NCBI GenBank assembly: GCA_017991835.1 | Contig: JAGOPY010000005.1 | Coordinates: forward strand, 76,148-140,147 | Direction of reading: 5' to 3' | DNA length: 64,000 nucleotides | Source of the DNA: Bacteroidales bacterium | GTDB taxonomy: Bacteria > Bacteroidota > Bacteroidia > Bacteroidales > JAGOPY01 | Part shown: positions 27,901 through 34,243 of the stretch, in pieces | How the letters are laid out: the number at the start of each line of letters is the position of its first letter | Numbering within the stretch: position 1 is the first letter of the stretch | Notes under the pieces: model-generated | Databases searched by the model: none | What the model was told of the DNA's origin: nothing | What the model saw: the letters and a program-made list of their open reading frames with translations, nothing else | Made by a program: the position numbers and the translations under genes

Positions 27901-28012
27901 TTTCGTTGTATTCTGACCTCATATAAGAAGTGTATTGTTCTTCGAAGCGCTCGACCAGTTCTGAGATTTTTTGAAATGCTGATTCTTTTGTAATCATTGG
28001 TGAAGGGGTCAA
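24983..28012 (-). CDS. Type IIG-like restriction endonuclease-methyltransferase
   Basis: 1009 residues. The N-terminal nuclease-like part has PDY at 84-86 and FVEAKK at 98-103, the layout of a PD-(D/E)XK site. The central N6-adenine methyltransferase has motif I DPACGSGSF at 402-410 and motif IV NPPY at 573-576. The C-terminal part (about 700-1009) resembles a TaqI-like specificity domain with a coiled coil near the end. It probably cleaves and modifies DNA as a single polypeptide. An in-frame palindromic insert lies at about residues 428-452. It is convergent with the toxin-antitoxin pair and looks like defence cargo of the island. Confidence 0.88.
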   Translation of the reverse strand: MTPSPMITKESAFQKISELVERFEEQYTSYMRSEYNETLTRRDFIDPFFKALGWDMDNEQGYAEAYREVIHEDRLRIGTATKAPDYSFKLAGGKRLFFVEAKKPGVSVKDEIQPAYQIRRYGWSAKLPISIITDFQELSIYDCTVKPNPTDKASVARIGYLTFHEYLSKFDFIWDTFSKERVLKGSFDKFVQSDTQKKGTATVDKEFLQSLDRWRTYLATSISWNNKGLDEDEINFAVQQTIDRIIFLRIAEDRSVEPYGNLKHTLGHGEFYQNLFEQFRKADEKYNSGLFDFHKDRICEHLKIDNKVIKTLINEMYYPECPYEFSVLSVEILGSAYEQFLGKVIRITPAHHAKIEEKPEVRKAGGVYYTPQYIVEYIVKNTVGKLVEGKTPAEVEKIKIVDPACGSGSFLIGAYQYLLDWHLNYYNSSPVLPVSLSPGQDKGTRRTGDKGKSAKVLTPDGNLTTAEKKRILLNNIYGVDIDVNAVEVTKLSLLLKCLEGETEASIQQQFSLWNERVLPTLDNNIKSGNSLIDTDFYGAELDFGLEKKIKPFNWQNAFPEVFKQGGFDAVIGNPPYVRQELLGDQKDYFKSKYEVFHGMADLYSYFIERGIGLLNEKGLFGIIVANKWMRSNYGEPLRKWLKLQNIISIIDFGDLPVFEGVTTYPCILICGKVKVEKSITITNIKTLNFESLENYIHDNQLIIEQTQLEDCGWNLASDTEQKLLRKIQSAGITLGRYVQGKIFRGVLTGLNEAFVIDTETRNRLIQEDEWSAEIIKPFLIGRDVKKYQKPASDKFLIFTRRGININDYLAIKNHLEKFKKSLIPKPKDFKGDNWEGRKPGSYKWHEIQDAVDYYLEFEKPKIIYPNILKKPEFTYDNEGWYTNQKCFIISLDDKYLLGILNSNLVYYLFEKYLPKLRGGFYEPSYIFLKNFPIKEIDLDNNDEKFSRNEIIKLVDQLLKLNEEIKETKLQTQIDQIKSKINYCESRINEIVYQLYGLTEEEIRIVEGKD
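26668..26727. repeat. in-frame inverted repeat inside the restriction-methyltransferase gene
   Basis: CTCCTGTTCTCC at 26668-26679 is complementary (one mismatch) to GGAGAACTGGAG at 26716-26727, with a run of related CCTTGTCC and GGGAGA units between. It codes for a Pro/Gly/Lys/Arg-rich low-complexity loop between methyltransferase motif I and the YGVDID segment. This linker is often long in such enzymes, so the insert is probably tolerated. Confidence 0.55.
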
Positions 28013-28053
28013 TGGTTAATGTTTCTGCCATAAAATTAGTTATTTATTGTTCA

Positions 28054-28404
28054 TCAGTCGCCGGCAACCTGGTCGACTTTGGAGACCTTGATTTTTATGC
28101 CTTGCTGTATTTTTGAGTCCTGTCCCTGTGAGATCAGACCGTGATGGGGGAAGTCGTGCTTCTCTTTGGGCTTGTTGGTGATCCTCTTTTCCAGATACGC
28201 GGCTTATAACCTCTGTGCTTCGGCTTGTCGTTTATCTGTCCGGTCATCGATGCGCTCTTTCTTGCCTGAAACCCTGCCAGGCCATCGGTTGAGTGCCGCT
28301 TTTACGCCTTCATTGTTCAACTGTCCGGTTCCACTGGCTGCTTTCCTTTCGGTTTGTTGTAAGTCGCTGCTGCCGTTTTTCGTCCTGCATCTGACTATTT
28401 GCAC
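28054..28404 (-). pseudogene. decayed minus-strand reading frame, family unknown
   Basis: On the minus strand a frame open from 28404 reaches an in-frame TAA at about 28207, and the same frame then stays open for about 50 more codons to a TGA at 28054-28056. The conceptual product is charged and Gln/Lys/Arg-rich (GVKAALNRWPGRVSGKKERI then after the stop YLEKRITNKPKEKHDF). It looks like the remains of the C-terminal part of a mobile-element protein broken by a stop and lacking its N-terminus. I cannot name the family. The remainder of the gene-free stretch 28013-28498 shows nothing else I recognise. Confidence 0.35.
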
Positions 28405-28498
28405 ATTTGTCTCGTTCCGTTGTTAGAATTTTATGGTCGAAAGTATTTTCGTGATCCTCTTTTTGCTATGGCCAAGCCTTCGGTTTGCTTGTTGGACT

Positions 28499-28682
28499 CA
28501 ATTTTCAAAAGCGAAGTGCATTGAAAATTGATAGTCTAACAGTCCCGAGAATCGGGATTCACATTGTGCCAATGATGACATAAAGCCAGCAAAACTCATC
28601 TCACTACCTTCTTTTTTGCCCATAATTCTTTAACCGGCGAGCCAGATGCCAAAGCAAGTCTCCAGGGCAGGAGCAGAACAAA
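28499..28682 (+). promoter_or_regulatory. structured 5' leader 1 of the cassette array (radC-RNA-like)
   Basis: Begins with a ten-base hairpin CAATTTTCAA / TTGAAAATTG (28499-28530), then CATTG-TGC-CAATG at 28562-28574, and ends in the block shared by all four cassettes (28634-28682: CCGGCGAGCCAGATGCCAAA, then CAAGTC, AGGGCA and an A-rich run into the ATG). This layout, upstream of genes for ArdC- and RadC-like proteins, agrees with the published radC RNA motif as I remember it; a covariance search was not possible. Confidence 0.6.
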
Positions 28683-29108
28683 ATGGAAACAACAACAACA
28701 TCAAAGATTTCCGAAAGGAAAGCAGCGCTCCGCGAAACCTCAAACACAGTCGAACAACTGATGAAGGACGGTAAAATTAAAGCCACTAACCTAAATGACG
28801 GCCTTCTTGCTTTCTATAATGGCAAGAGAAAGAATACAGTATGGATGACTCTGGAACAGTGGCAAACTGCCGGCTACTCCGTTCGCAAAGGCGAAACCGC
28901 TCAAATGATCTGGGGCAAGAAGATCGACAAAACTAACGATGCCGGAGAAGCTTTCTCCTACTTCCCGATCCTTTTTGTCTTCTCTAATTCACAGGTTGAC
29001 AGGACAGTTAAAAATTTCAACAGCACGGCTGTAAAATCTGACTCAGTTCCCCCCGCTGAATCTGACTCTGTTTATGGACCTGTAACTGGTGATGATTTGC
29101 CCTTCTAA
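28683..29108 (+). CDS. ArdC-N-like (antirestriction, ssDNA-binding) small protein, cassette 1
   Basis: 141 residues. The centre (about 30-110) resembles the N-terminal ssDNA-binding domain of ArdC antirestriction proteins: GLLAFYNGKRKNTVWMTLEQ, a GYSVRKGET segment near 75 and PILFVFSNSQV near 106. ArdC's C-terminal metallopeptidase-like domain is absent, so this is a domain-sized single protein. It starts directly after leader 1 and ends before its own terminator. It probably protects incoming element DNA from host restriction, which is inference. Confidence 0.6.
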   Translation: METTTTSKISERKAALRETSNTVEQLMKDGKIKATNLNDGLLAFYNGKRKNTVWMTLEQWQTAGYSVRKGETAQMIWGKKIDKTNDAGEAFSYFPILFVFSNSQVDRTVKNFNSTAVKSDSVPPAESDSVYGPVTGDDLPF

Positions 29109-29131
29109 CCGGTATGAAGCAAATCCCCAGG

Positions 29132-29158
29132 AACCGGCTGCTGAGTCAGCCGGTTTTT
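29132..29158 (+). terminator. intrinsic terminator of cassette 1
   Basis: A perfect nine-base stem AACCGGCTG / CAGCCGGTT with a six-base loop, followed by five T. It lies 23 bases after the stop of the first cassette gene. Confidence 0.8.
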
Positions 29159-29319
29159 GCTTTATTGAATCCTCTTTGCTTCTAATCCTTTCTCGCTCTC
29201 GTACAAAATAAATATGGTATTCCCCAACTCCCCTCGCATCTCCATTTAATTCTTCTCTTATCACAATGACGCAGCAAAGTTATCTGCTTGCCTGATATTC
29301 TGCGCTAAATGCTCATTTC

Positions 29320-29495
29320 GACAAACTGCCCCTAAAATGGACAGTTGTCTTCATTCGGACTTCGTCTTCTTTCAGATCATGCTGATCTGACCCTAACATT
29401 TGCTGGAAATCATCCAAGCGATGTAAGTCTGCTTTTCATTCTGATAATCGGCGTGCCAGATGCCAAAACAAGTCCGGAGGGCACCGGCCAGATTC
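29320..29495 (+). promoter_or_regulatory. structured 5' leader 2 of the cassette array (radC-RNA-like)
   Basis: Imperfect hairpin GACAAACTG...CAGTTGTC (29320-29349), then a perfect eight-base hairpin TCAGATCA-TGC-TGATCTGA (29372-29390), then the shared block (29447-29495: GGCGTGCCAGATGCCAAAAC, CAAGTC, AGGGCA). The stems occupy the same relative places as in leaders 1 and 4 but with different sequences. Confidence 0.6.
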
Positions 29496-29885
29496 ATGGC
29501 TTATATGAAAGTCGTTAGAAAAAGCGCTGCGCAAGACGCTTATCAAATCAGGCGCGATGAACTCAAATCCCTCTCTCGCATCGTCAAAATGGGCATGAAA
29601 TCTGGTGCCATCGATGCGGCTTCAGTTAATGACGGCCTGATCCAGCTTTATGCTGTTGATGGACACGAAGTTTTTAATACCTTCTTCCAATGGAAAACAT
29701 TGGGTAAGTCCATCATTAAAGGCAGCAAAGCTTTCGCCGTCTGGGGAAGCCCTCATGATGTCAAAAGCCATCAACAGCCTGTTGCCGCTGAAACCGAAGG
29801 AGAGGAAGATGAGTTCAAGTACTGGCCTCTGTGTTACTTGTTTTCTAATCTTCAAGTAACGGACACGGTTTCTGTCCAGGCTTAA
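29496..29885 (+). CDS. ArdC-N-like small protein, cassette 2
   Basis: 129 residues from the ATG at 29496. That ATG falls exactly where the other three cassettes start relative to the shared leader block; the frame is open upstream to 29460 but that part is leader. Homologous in pattern to cassette 1: SVNDGLIQLYAVDGHEVFNTF, GKSIIKGSKAFAVWG near residue 75, and PLCYLFSNLQV near 112, again ArdC-N-like without a catalytic domain. Charged Glu-rich insert near 95. Role as for cassette 1. Confidence 0.6.
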   Translation: MAYMKVVRKSAAQDAYQIRRDELKSLSRIVKMGMKSGAIDAASVNDGLIQLYAVDGHEVFNTFFQWKTLGKSIIKGSKAFAVWGSPHDVKSHQQPVAAETEGEEDEFKYWPLCYLFSNLQVTDTVSVQA

Positions 29886-29899
29886 TGAAAATCTTCCTG

Positions 29900-29934
29900 G
29901 TCTCCGGTGGTAATACACCGGAGACTTTTTTTTT
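29900..29934 (+). terminator. intrinsic terminator of cassette 2
   Basis: A perfect ten-base stem GTCTCCGGTG / CACCGGAGAC with a six-base loop, followed by nine T. Confidence 0.88.
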
Positions 29935-30031
29935 GCTTCGCCCGAATAATCCCAAGCACGCTCTTTCTCTTAATCACTCGATTTTTACACAAAGTTACCT
30001 ACATCTAAAATGTTTGCTGTCAATGGCCTTC

Positions 30032-30287
30032 AATGGATCTCCTTAAGGAACTATCCATTTGCGGTACTTCGTATTTTGTCATTTTCTTCTTCACGCCGAA
30101 ATTAACAACCTATCCTCTCCACGAGAACTGAGTTCTATTGTCGCTTCTGGCCATTAATATCGGCTAAAGAATAGGACCATCACCATTGCTTCAAAATTTA
30201 TCGATCCGGTATGATTTGCATAAAATTTTCATTTCTAACCGGCGAGCCAGATGCCAACAACAGTCTTCAGGGCAGGAGCAATACAAT
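30032..30287 (+). promoter_or_regulatory. structured 5' leader 3 of the cassette array (radC-RNA-like)
   Basis: First hairpin AATGGAT / ATCCATT (30032-30059) with an inner CCTTAAGG; a longer weaker pairing CTATT / AATAG (30135-30174) takes the place of the second stem; then the shared block (30238-30287: CCGGCGAGCCAGATGCCAAC, CAGTCTTCAGGGCAGGAGCA). From about 29980 it is extensively similar to leader 4, including the shared segment CTCGATTTTT...AAGTTACCTACATC. Confidence 0.58.
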
Positions 30288-30431
30288 ATGAGTCTTTCAC
30301 TACTTTCAAGATCCGATGAGTTTGTCAATTTCATTGACTCCGTTTATTTTGATGGCTATGCCTTGAAAATGTCGGTAGAAAATCCGACAAGGCTTATTTA
30401 TGAATATTATGAATTTTTGAGGAATTCATAA
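30288..30431 (+). CDS. 47-residue protein of cassette 3, family unknown
   Basis: 47 residues. The start is set by the shared leader block: the ATG lies at the same place as in the other three cassettes. It is acidic and aromatic (SDEFVNFIDSVYFDGYALKM then TRLIYEYYEF). I do not recognise a family. Because it has its own full leader and its own terminator it is likely a real gene, possibly an antirestriction or regulatory peptide of the island (inference). Confidence 0.5.
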   Translation: MSLSLLSRSDEFVNFIDSVYFDGYALKMSVENPTRLIYEYYEFLRNS

Positions 30432-30450
30432 TGAATTCAGCTTTTCAATA

Positions 30451-30485
30451 AACCTCCGGAAACTAAAGCTTCCGGAGGTTTTTTT
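30451..30485 (+). terminator. intrinsic terminator of cassette 3
   Basis: A perfect eleven-base stem AACCTCCGGAA / TTCCGGAGGTT followed by a T run, 20 bases after the stop of the 47-residue ORF. Confidence 0.88.
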
Positions 30486-30651
30486 CTGCTCGTTCTAAAA
30501 ATTGCAACTAGTTATAACTAGTTACCGATGAATCCTTCCTTATCGTTAAACCCTGCCTGGGATCATCTCCCCACGCTTATTCTTCTCCTTTCTAAACTCG
30601 ATTTTTCCACCAAGTTACCTACATCGAAAATATCCGCCGACTATGGCCTCA

Positions 30652-30825
30652 CACAGTTCCCTGAAATATGAACTGTGCCGGTGCTTCGCATGACTTCATT
30701 TCATTCTGAAATGACCGTCACCATTGCATCGGAATTTATCGATCCGGTTTGAATTGTGCAAAAATTTCATTTTTAAACCGGCGCGCCAGATGCCAACACA
30801 AGTCTGTAGGGCAACAGCGAAACAA
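30652..30825 (+). promoter_or_regulatory. structured 5' leader 4 of the cassette array (radC-RNA-like)
   Basis: Hairpin CACAGTTC / GAACTGTG (30652-30677), a perfect eight-base hairpin TCATTTCA-TTC-TGAAATGA (30696-30714), then the shared block (30777-30825: CCGGCGCGCCAGATGCCAAC, CAAGTCTGTAGGGCA) leading straight into the RadC gene. This is the leader whose neighbour best matches the name-giving gene of the radC RNA motif. Confidence 0.65.
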
Positions 30826-31281
30826 ATGCTTCTTACTTCATCTTTATTTTCCATTTGCGAAATTTCCGTCACCTACTCCACCAAAGTCAAGGCCGCTAAT
30901 CGCCCAAAGATCGCAGGCTCCCGCGATTGCTATGAGCTTGTCCTGCCAATTTGGGACGACCTTGAATACCGTGAATCCTTTTGCGTTCTCTTAATGAGTC
31001 GTGCGAACAGAGTTCTGGGGATTTCACAGGTTTCCATGGGCGGCATTTCCGGAACTGTCGCTGATCCCAAGGTTATCTTCCAGCATGCCCTCAAAGCAAA
31101 CGCTTCGTCATTGATCCTGCTGCATAACCATCCTTCAGGTAACACCAACCCTTCGGAAGCAGATATCCACCTAACCAAGAAGCTGGTTGAGGGCGGCAAA
31201 TTGCTGGATCTTGCTGTCCTGGATCACCTGATCGTCACCACCGATGGTTATTATTCCTTCGCCGATGAAGGGCTGATCTAA
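30826..31281 (+). CDS. RadC-like JAB/MPN+ domain protein, cassette 4
   Basis: 151 residues from the ATG set by the leader block. The JAB/MPN+ metallo-site is complete: the upstream Glu lies near LEYRESF, and HNHPSGNTNPSEAD gives the HxH...D pattern near residue 100. This is the short RadC form common on plasmids and integrated elements, without the N-terminal HhH domain of chromosomal RadC. Its role in DNA repair has been disputed; on mobile elements it may act against host defence or in DNA processing. Confidence 0.88.
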   Translation: MLLTSSLFSICEISVTYSTKVKAANRPKIAGSRDCYELVLPIWDDLEYRESFCVLLMSRANRVLGISQVSMGGISGTVADPKVIFQHALKANASSLILLHNHPSGNTNPSEADIHLTKKLVEGGKLLDLAVLDHLIVTTDGYYSFADEGLI

Positions 31282-31302
31282 ATAACCGTCGGCTTAAAAC
31301 TC

Positions 31303-31335
31303 AGAGAGCTCGGCTGTCGCCGGGCTCTCTTTTTT
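31303..31335 (+). terminator. intrinsic terminator of cassette 4
   Basis: AGAGAGCTCGGC / GCCGGGCTCTCT (one mismatch) around a TGTC loop, followed by six T and then GCTCGTTCT. A near copy of that last segment also follows the cassette 3 terminator. Confidence 0.85.
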
Positions 31336-31441
31336 GCTCGTTCTGGGAAGGAAGATTTTATTTCTCTTTAAACAATAGTCGCGGAACCACAACGAAGGGC
31401 TAATATGTAAAGAAAATCAGAAAATCTTTAAACATCAGCAT

Positions 31442-31473
31442 TGAGTAAATTTACTCAGTGTATTGAGTAAATT
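31442..31473. repeat. perfect 16-bp palindrome plus half-site
   Basis: TGAGTAAATTTACTCA at 31442-31457 is its own reverse complement, and a further half-site TGAGTAAATT follows at 31464. It lies in the 215-base gene-free stretch between the convergent RadC and DUF6371 genes. Probable protein-binding site or element-maintenance site; no partner is evident. Confidence 0.5.
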
Positions 31474-31496
31474 ATTTAACCCTCACGGAACCTTTA

Positions 31497-32804
31497 TCAA
31501 TTAAGGCTTTTAGAATATAATTGCATAATTTCCTGTAACCTTTTTAGGTAGGGAAGATAGGTTGAATTGCCATTATTGGCTTTGATGATATCAAGATGGC
31601 TGTGGATAAACTTTGCAGGATCTTCAATTAAGCTGTATGAATTTAATCTGATCGGACTTTCGGGAACTAAAACCCGGTCAATTCGATTTTCAAGCTCTTT
31701 GATTTCCTGGTCCCATGGTTTGGTCATGACTTCTTCAGCGTGATCTTTGTTCTTGAACTCGATAAGCAGTGATATGTCATATTGACCATAAGTTTTTGGA
31801 TTATCTGGGAAGGAGGGAGGTGCAATTGCAAGTTTCGGTTCTTGTCCTGATGAAGGATCTGATTCTGGTAAAGCAAAGTCTTTGTAATCATACCTTATTA
31901 AATAGTCAGCCAGGTCAAGCCCTTTTTTCTTTTCCTCTTCGGTTGCCTTGCGTTCCAGTAAATCAGAAACGGAAAATGTGGCAATTGCCGAAAATTGCTT
32001 TGCTTTGTCACTCCATTTTTCAAAGCCTTTCAGGTCTGGAAATAAGACGACAAATCGCCCCAGGAGCGCTTCGCAAATTTCCAGATTCAGGTTGTTCAAA
32101 CTTCCAACGGCTAACCAGGTGAACTGCTGGAGATAAGCACTGGCAATGATTGCTGTCTTTTCACTTTCCACGATGGCAACTGGTTTGGTCTTATCCTTGA
32201 GAAGATGCTCCCCGTAAAAACATTGCTTCAGAACAAAGTCCTGTTGCTTCAATATTTTGTGCACCCAGGTGATGTAACTGAATGGTTCCTTAACTCTTTT
32301 CCCTGTAACAGGATCATAGAGCATGACTTTCCCCGACCTGATCCTGCCGGAGCTGTCTATTTGCCAGAAGACCGTTGATCCTTCCCAGTGTTTGGAGGTT
32401 CCAATATAATACTTGCCAATCAGTTCACTCGCAGTTTTATGCCCAAAAAGGTTATCCAGGTAGTGTATGAAGTGATTGTCTTCTTGCTTTTTCAGGCTGG
32501 CATTCAATATTTTATGTGCTATATAAGAAGGTAATTTTTCCGGAATGGATTTGGGTTGAAGATTTGCCTTTTGATGCAGGGCAGAATCCCGATCGATATT
32601 GTTGTCAAGAAAATACTGCTTTGGTTTATAATGATATCCGCAATTGCTTTCCCGGTTGCACCGTCCAACATCAGGATGAATATAACCGCCGGTTGCCCGA
32701 TCAATATATCTTACAAAGGTCTTTTCTGGCGCATTGCACTTCGGACAACGATGTCTGGTTTTCTGCCCGCTGTAAGGCTCTAATGTATATTGAAATTCAT
32801 TCAT
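31497..32804 (-). CDS. DUF6371 family protein (zinc-ribbon / TOPRIM-like primase relative)
   Basis: 435 residues. The N-terminal Cys-rich part (HRCPKCN near 18, CNRESNCGYH near 49) looks like a primase-type zinc ribbon. A central region with VAIVESEKTAIIASAY near 215 and VVLFPDLKGF near 253 has TOPRIM-like acidic residues. This composition matches DUF6371, seen in replication modules of Bacteroidota mobile elements. It is the last gene of the minus-strand module and probably acts in replication of the element. Confidence 0.72.
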   Translation of the reverse strand: MNEFQYTLEPYSGQKTRHRCPKCNAPEKTFVRYIDRATGGYIHPDVGRCNRESNCGYHYKPKQYFLDNNIDRDSALHQKANLQPKSIPEKLPSYIAHKILNASLKKQEDNHFIHYLDNLFGHKTASELIGKYYIGTSKHWEGSTVFWQIDSSGRIRSGKVMLYDPVTGKRVKEPFSYITWVHKILKQQDFVLKQCFYGEHLLKDKTKPVAIVESEKTAIIASAYLQQFTWLAVGSLNNLNLEICEALLGRFVVLFPDLKGFEKWSDKAKQFSAIATFSVSDLLERKATEEEKKKGLDLADYLIRYDYKDFALPESDPSSGQEPKLAIAPPSFPDNPKTYGQYDISLLIEFKNKDHAEEVMTKPWDQEIKELENRIDRVLVPESPIRLNSYSLIEDPAKFIHSHLDIIKANNGNSTYLPYLKRLQEIMQLYSKSLN

Positions 32805-32826
32805 GAATCAAGTTCTTTCATTTTGC

Positions 32827-32890
32827 TGTAACAGCTGTAACAGGTGTAACAGAGTGTTACGAGTGTTACAGTTGTTACTAATTGTTACAG
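32827..32890. repeat. iteron-like array, 3 direct plus 4 inverted TGTAACA units
   Basis: TGTAACAG starts at 32827, 32836 and 32845 (9-bp spacing); the inverted form TGTTAC(AG) starts at 32855, 32864, 32873 and 32883 (9-, 9- and 10-bp spacing). The two halves can fold into one long interrupted hairpin. The last unit overlaps the final codons of the ATPase gene. Position within a RepA/primase-like module suggests an origin or operator. A terminator is less likely because no T run follows. Confidence 0.6.
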
Positions 32891-33933
32891 TCTTTTAATA
32901 TTCTACTTACCTTCATGTGAGAGATTCCCAACTCGGCTCCAATTTCTCTTAAACTTCGACCTAACTGTTTCATTTCTAATATCTTTTCAGTCATGTTATC
33001 ATTGTCCTTTTCTGTATACTGTTTTAAGTGTTCCCGTTCAGTTCCAAAGTCAACAATTTCAAATTGCAAAAAATTAAAGGGCTTCTCAATCATGCAAACG
33101 CAAACATTCTCAGAATCATGGATTATTTCAGTATTCCTGGCTTTTATGTGTTTTATATAACGAATACTTTTATCCTTAGAACTTTCACCGATGGCGAAAG
33201 AGTTATCACAAAAATTCATTAACATCTTACTCCCGGATAAATCATTGCGCGTAATCGGCTTTGATAAATCTCTTTTCGGTGTGTGTGCAAGAGCCAAAAT
33301 AGAGAGGCCGTACTTGGTCTTAAGAGCTTTAAGTTTCTGCATCAGAGGTAAAGCATCTTTAGCTTTTTCATTTTCATTTTTAAGATACGTTATGTTATCG
33401 ATAATGATAACCCTGGCCCCTGTTTCAATGATTGATCGTTCCAACGAACTATTCAAATAATCTTCAAATGTTTGTCCATCCGGGATCAAAGCATCAGGAT
33501 CAATTTCGACCCTAAAAAAATTGTCATCAAACTGGTAATGCTGAGTATAGTCTAATGAATACCTGGCTTCAAACTGCTTATCTGAAAGCTCAAAATCGGT
33601 TAATAGAACCTTTTGCTTTATCGTTTCCATAATGAAGCCACTTATAGGCTCTCCTTTACTAATGCTATTTGCAATTTGAACTGCTAAAATGGATTTTCCT
33701 AAATTGGTATCTGCAAAGAGGATACATATCTCACTCTCCAACCAGAAATCTCCGAAAAGCTTTTTTGGAATTGGACGGTTTTTCGCCTGCTTTATCCAAC
33801 TGTTAGCAGTTTTAACAGTAAATAATCCTTTGCTTTCTTTGGCTTTTTCACTTAGCTCCTCTAATTTATTGACTTCGGCTTTTATTTCCTTATCGCTTAT
33901 GGAACTTAAATCAATTTTTGGTTTTCTTGCCAT
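32878..33933 (-). CDS. RepA-like AAA ATPase of a mobile element
   Basis: 351 residues. A RecA-like ATPase with Walker A ADTNLGKSI near residues 74-82, Walker B-like VIIIDNITYL near 178 and LALAHTPKRD near 217. This is the arrangement of hexameric RepA/AAA_25 helicases carried by plasmids and integrative elements. A HTH-like segment REIGAELGISHMKVSRIL is appended at the C-terminus (about 325-345). Its start overlaps the end of the upstream winged-HTH gene by 23 bases, so the two are coupled. Confidence 0.85.
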   Translation of the reverse strand: MARKPKIDLSSISDKEIKAEVNKLEELSEKAKESKGLFTVKTANSWIKQAKNRPIPKKLFGDFWLESEICILFADTNLGKSILAVQIANSISKGEPISGFIMETIKQKVLLTDFELSDKQFEARYSLDYTQHYQFDDNFFRVEIDPDALIPDGQTFEDYLNSSLERSIIETGARVIIIDNITYLKNENEKAKDALPLMQKLKALKTKYGLSILALAHTPKRDLSKPITRNDLSGSKMLMNFCDNSFAIGESSKDKSIRYIKHIKARNTEIIHDSENVCVCMIEKPFNFLQFEIVDFGTEREHLKQYTEKDNDNMTEKILEMKQLGRSLREIGAELGISHMKVSRILKDCNN

Positions 33934-34243
33934 GACAAAATTGATTTAATGTATTTGAATTATCGGGAGCTTTAACAGGATCAGTTGTTAAGTACCAAGC
34001 CTTATACCCGGTGATTCCGCACTTGGTTTTATCTGTTTCCCAGAGCAGGCCGGCCTGTTCCAATTCCCGTTTGTACCGGCAAATACTCCTCCTGGGAACA
34101 CCTGTTTCATTGGATATCATGGAACCAGTGGCAATATGGTCCTGCAGGTAGCTAAATATGGTTTGCAACTGGGTGGGCGGTGCCGTATCTTTGCTAAGTC
34201 TCGTCAGCAAATTACGAGGGCTGGATGTGTGATTATTTTCCAT
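33911..34243 (-). CDS. winged helix-turn-helix protein of the element
   Basis: 110 residues. Residues about 25-70 form a winged HTH: LQTIFSYLQDHIATGSMISN then GVPRRSICRYKRELEQAGLL. Probably a DNA-binding regulator or replication initiator helper. It overlaps the HTH excisionase gene by 11 bases and the ATPase gene by 23 bases, showing one translationally linked operon. Confidence 0.7.
   Translation of the reverse strand: MENNHTSSPRNLLTRLSKDTAPPTQLQTIFSYLQDHIATGSMISNETGVPRRSICRYKRELEQAGLLWETDKTKCGITGYKAWYLTTDPVKAPDNSNTLNQFCHGKKTKN

Noticed and set aside
28166..28426. 86-residue plus-strand frame in the 28-kb gap
   Set aside because: The minus strand keeps a better coding pattern past a stop, and the plus frame has no motif or leader.
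32827..32890. CRISPR-like array
   Set aside because: Units are 8 bases with 1-2 base gaps and inverted in the second half; CRISPR repeats are about 24-40 bases with unique spacers, and no cas genes are present.
32827..32890. Intrinsic terminator
   Set aside because: It can fold but has no following T run on either strand and overlaps coding sequence, so an iteron or operator is preferred.
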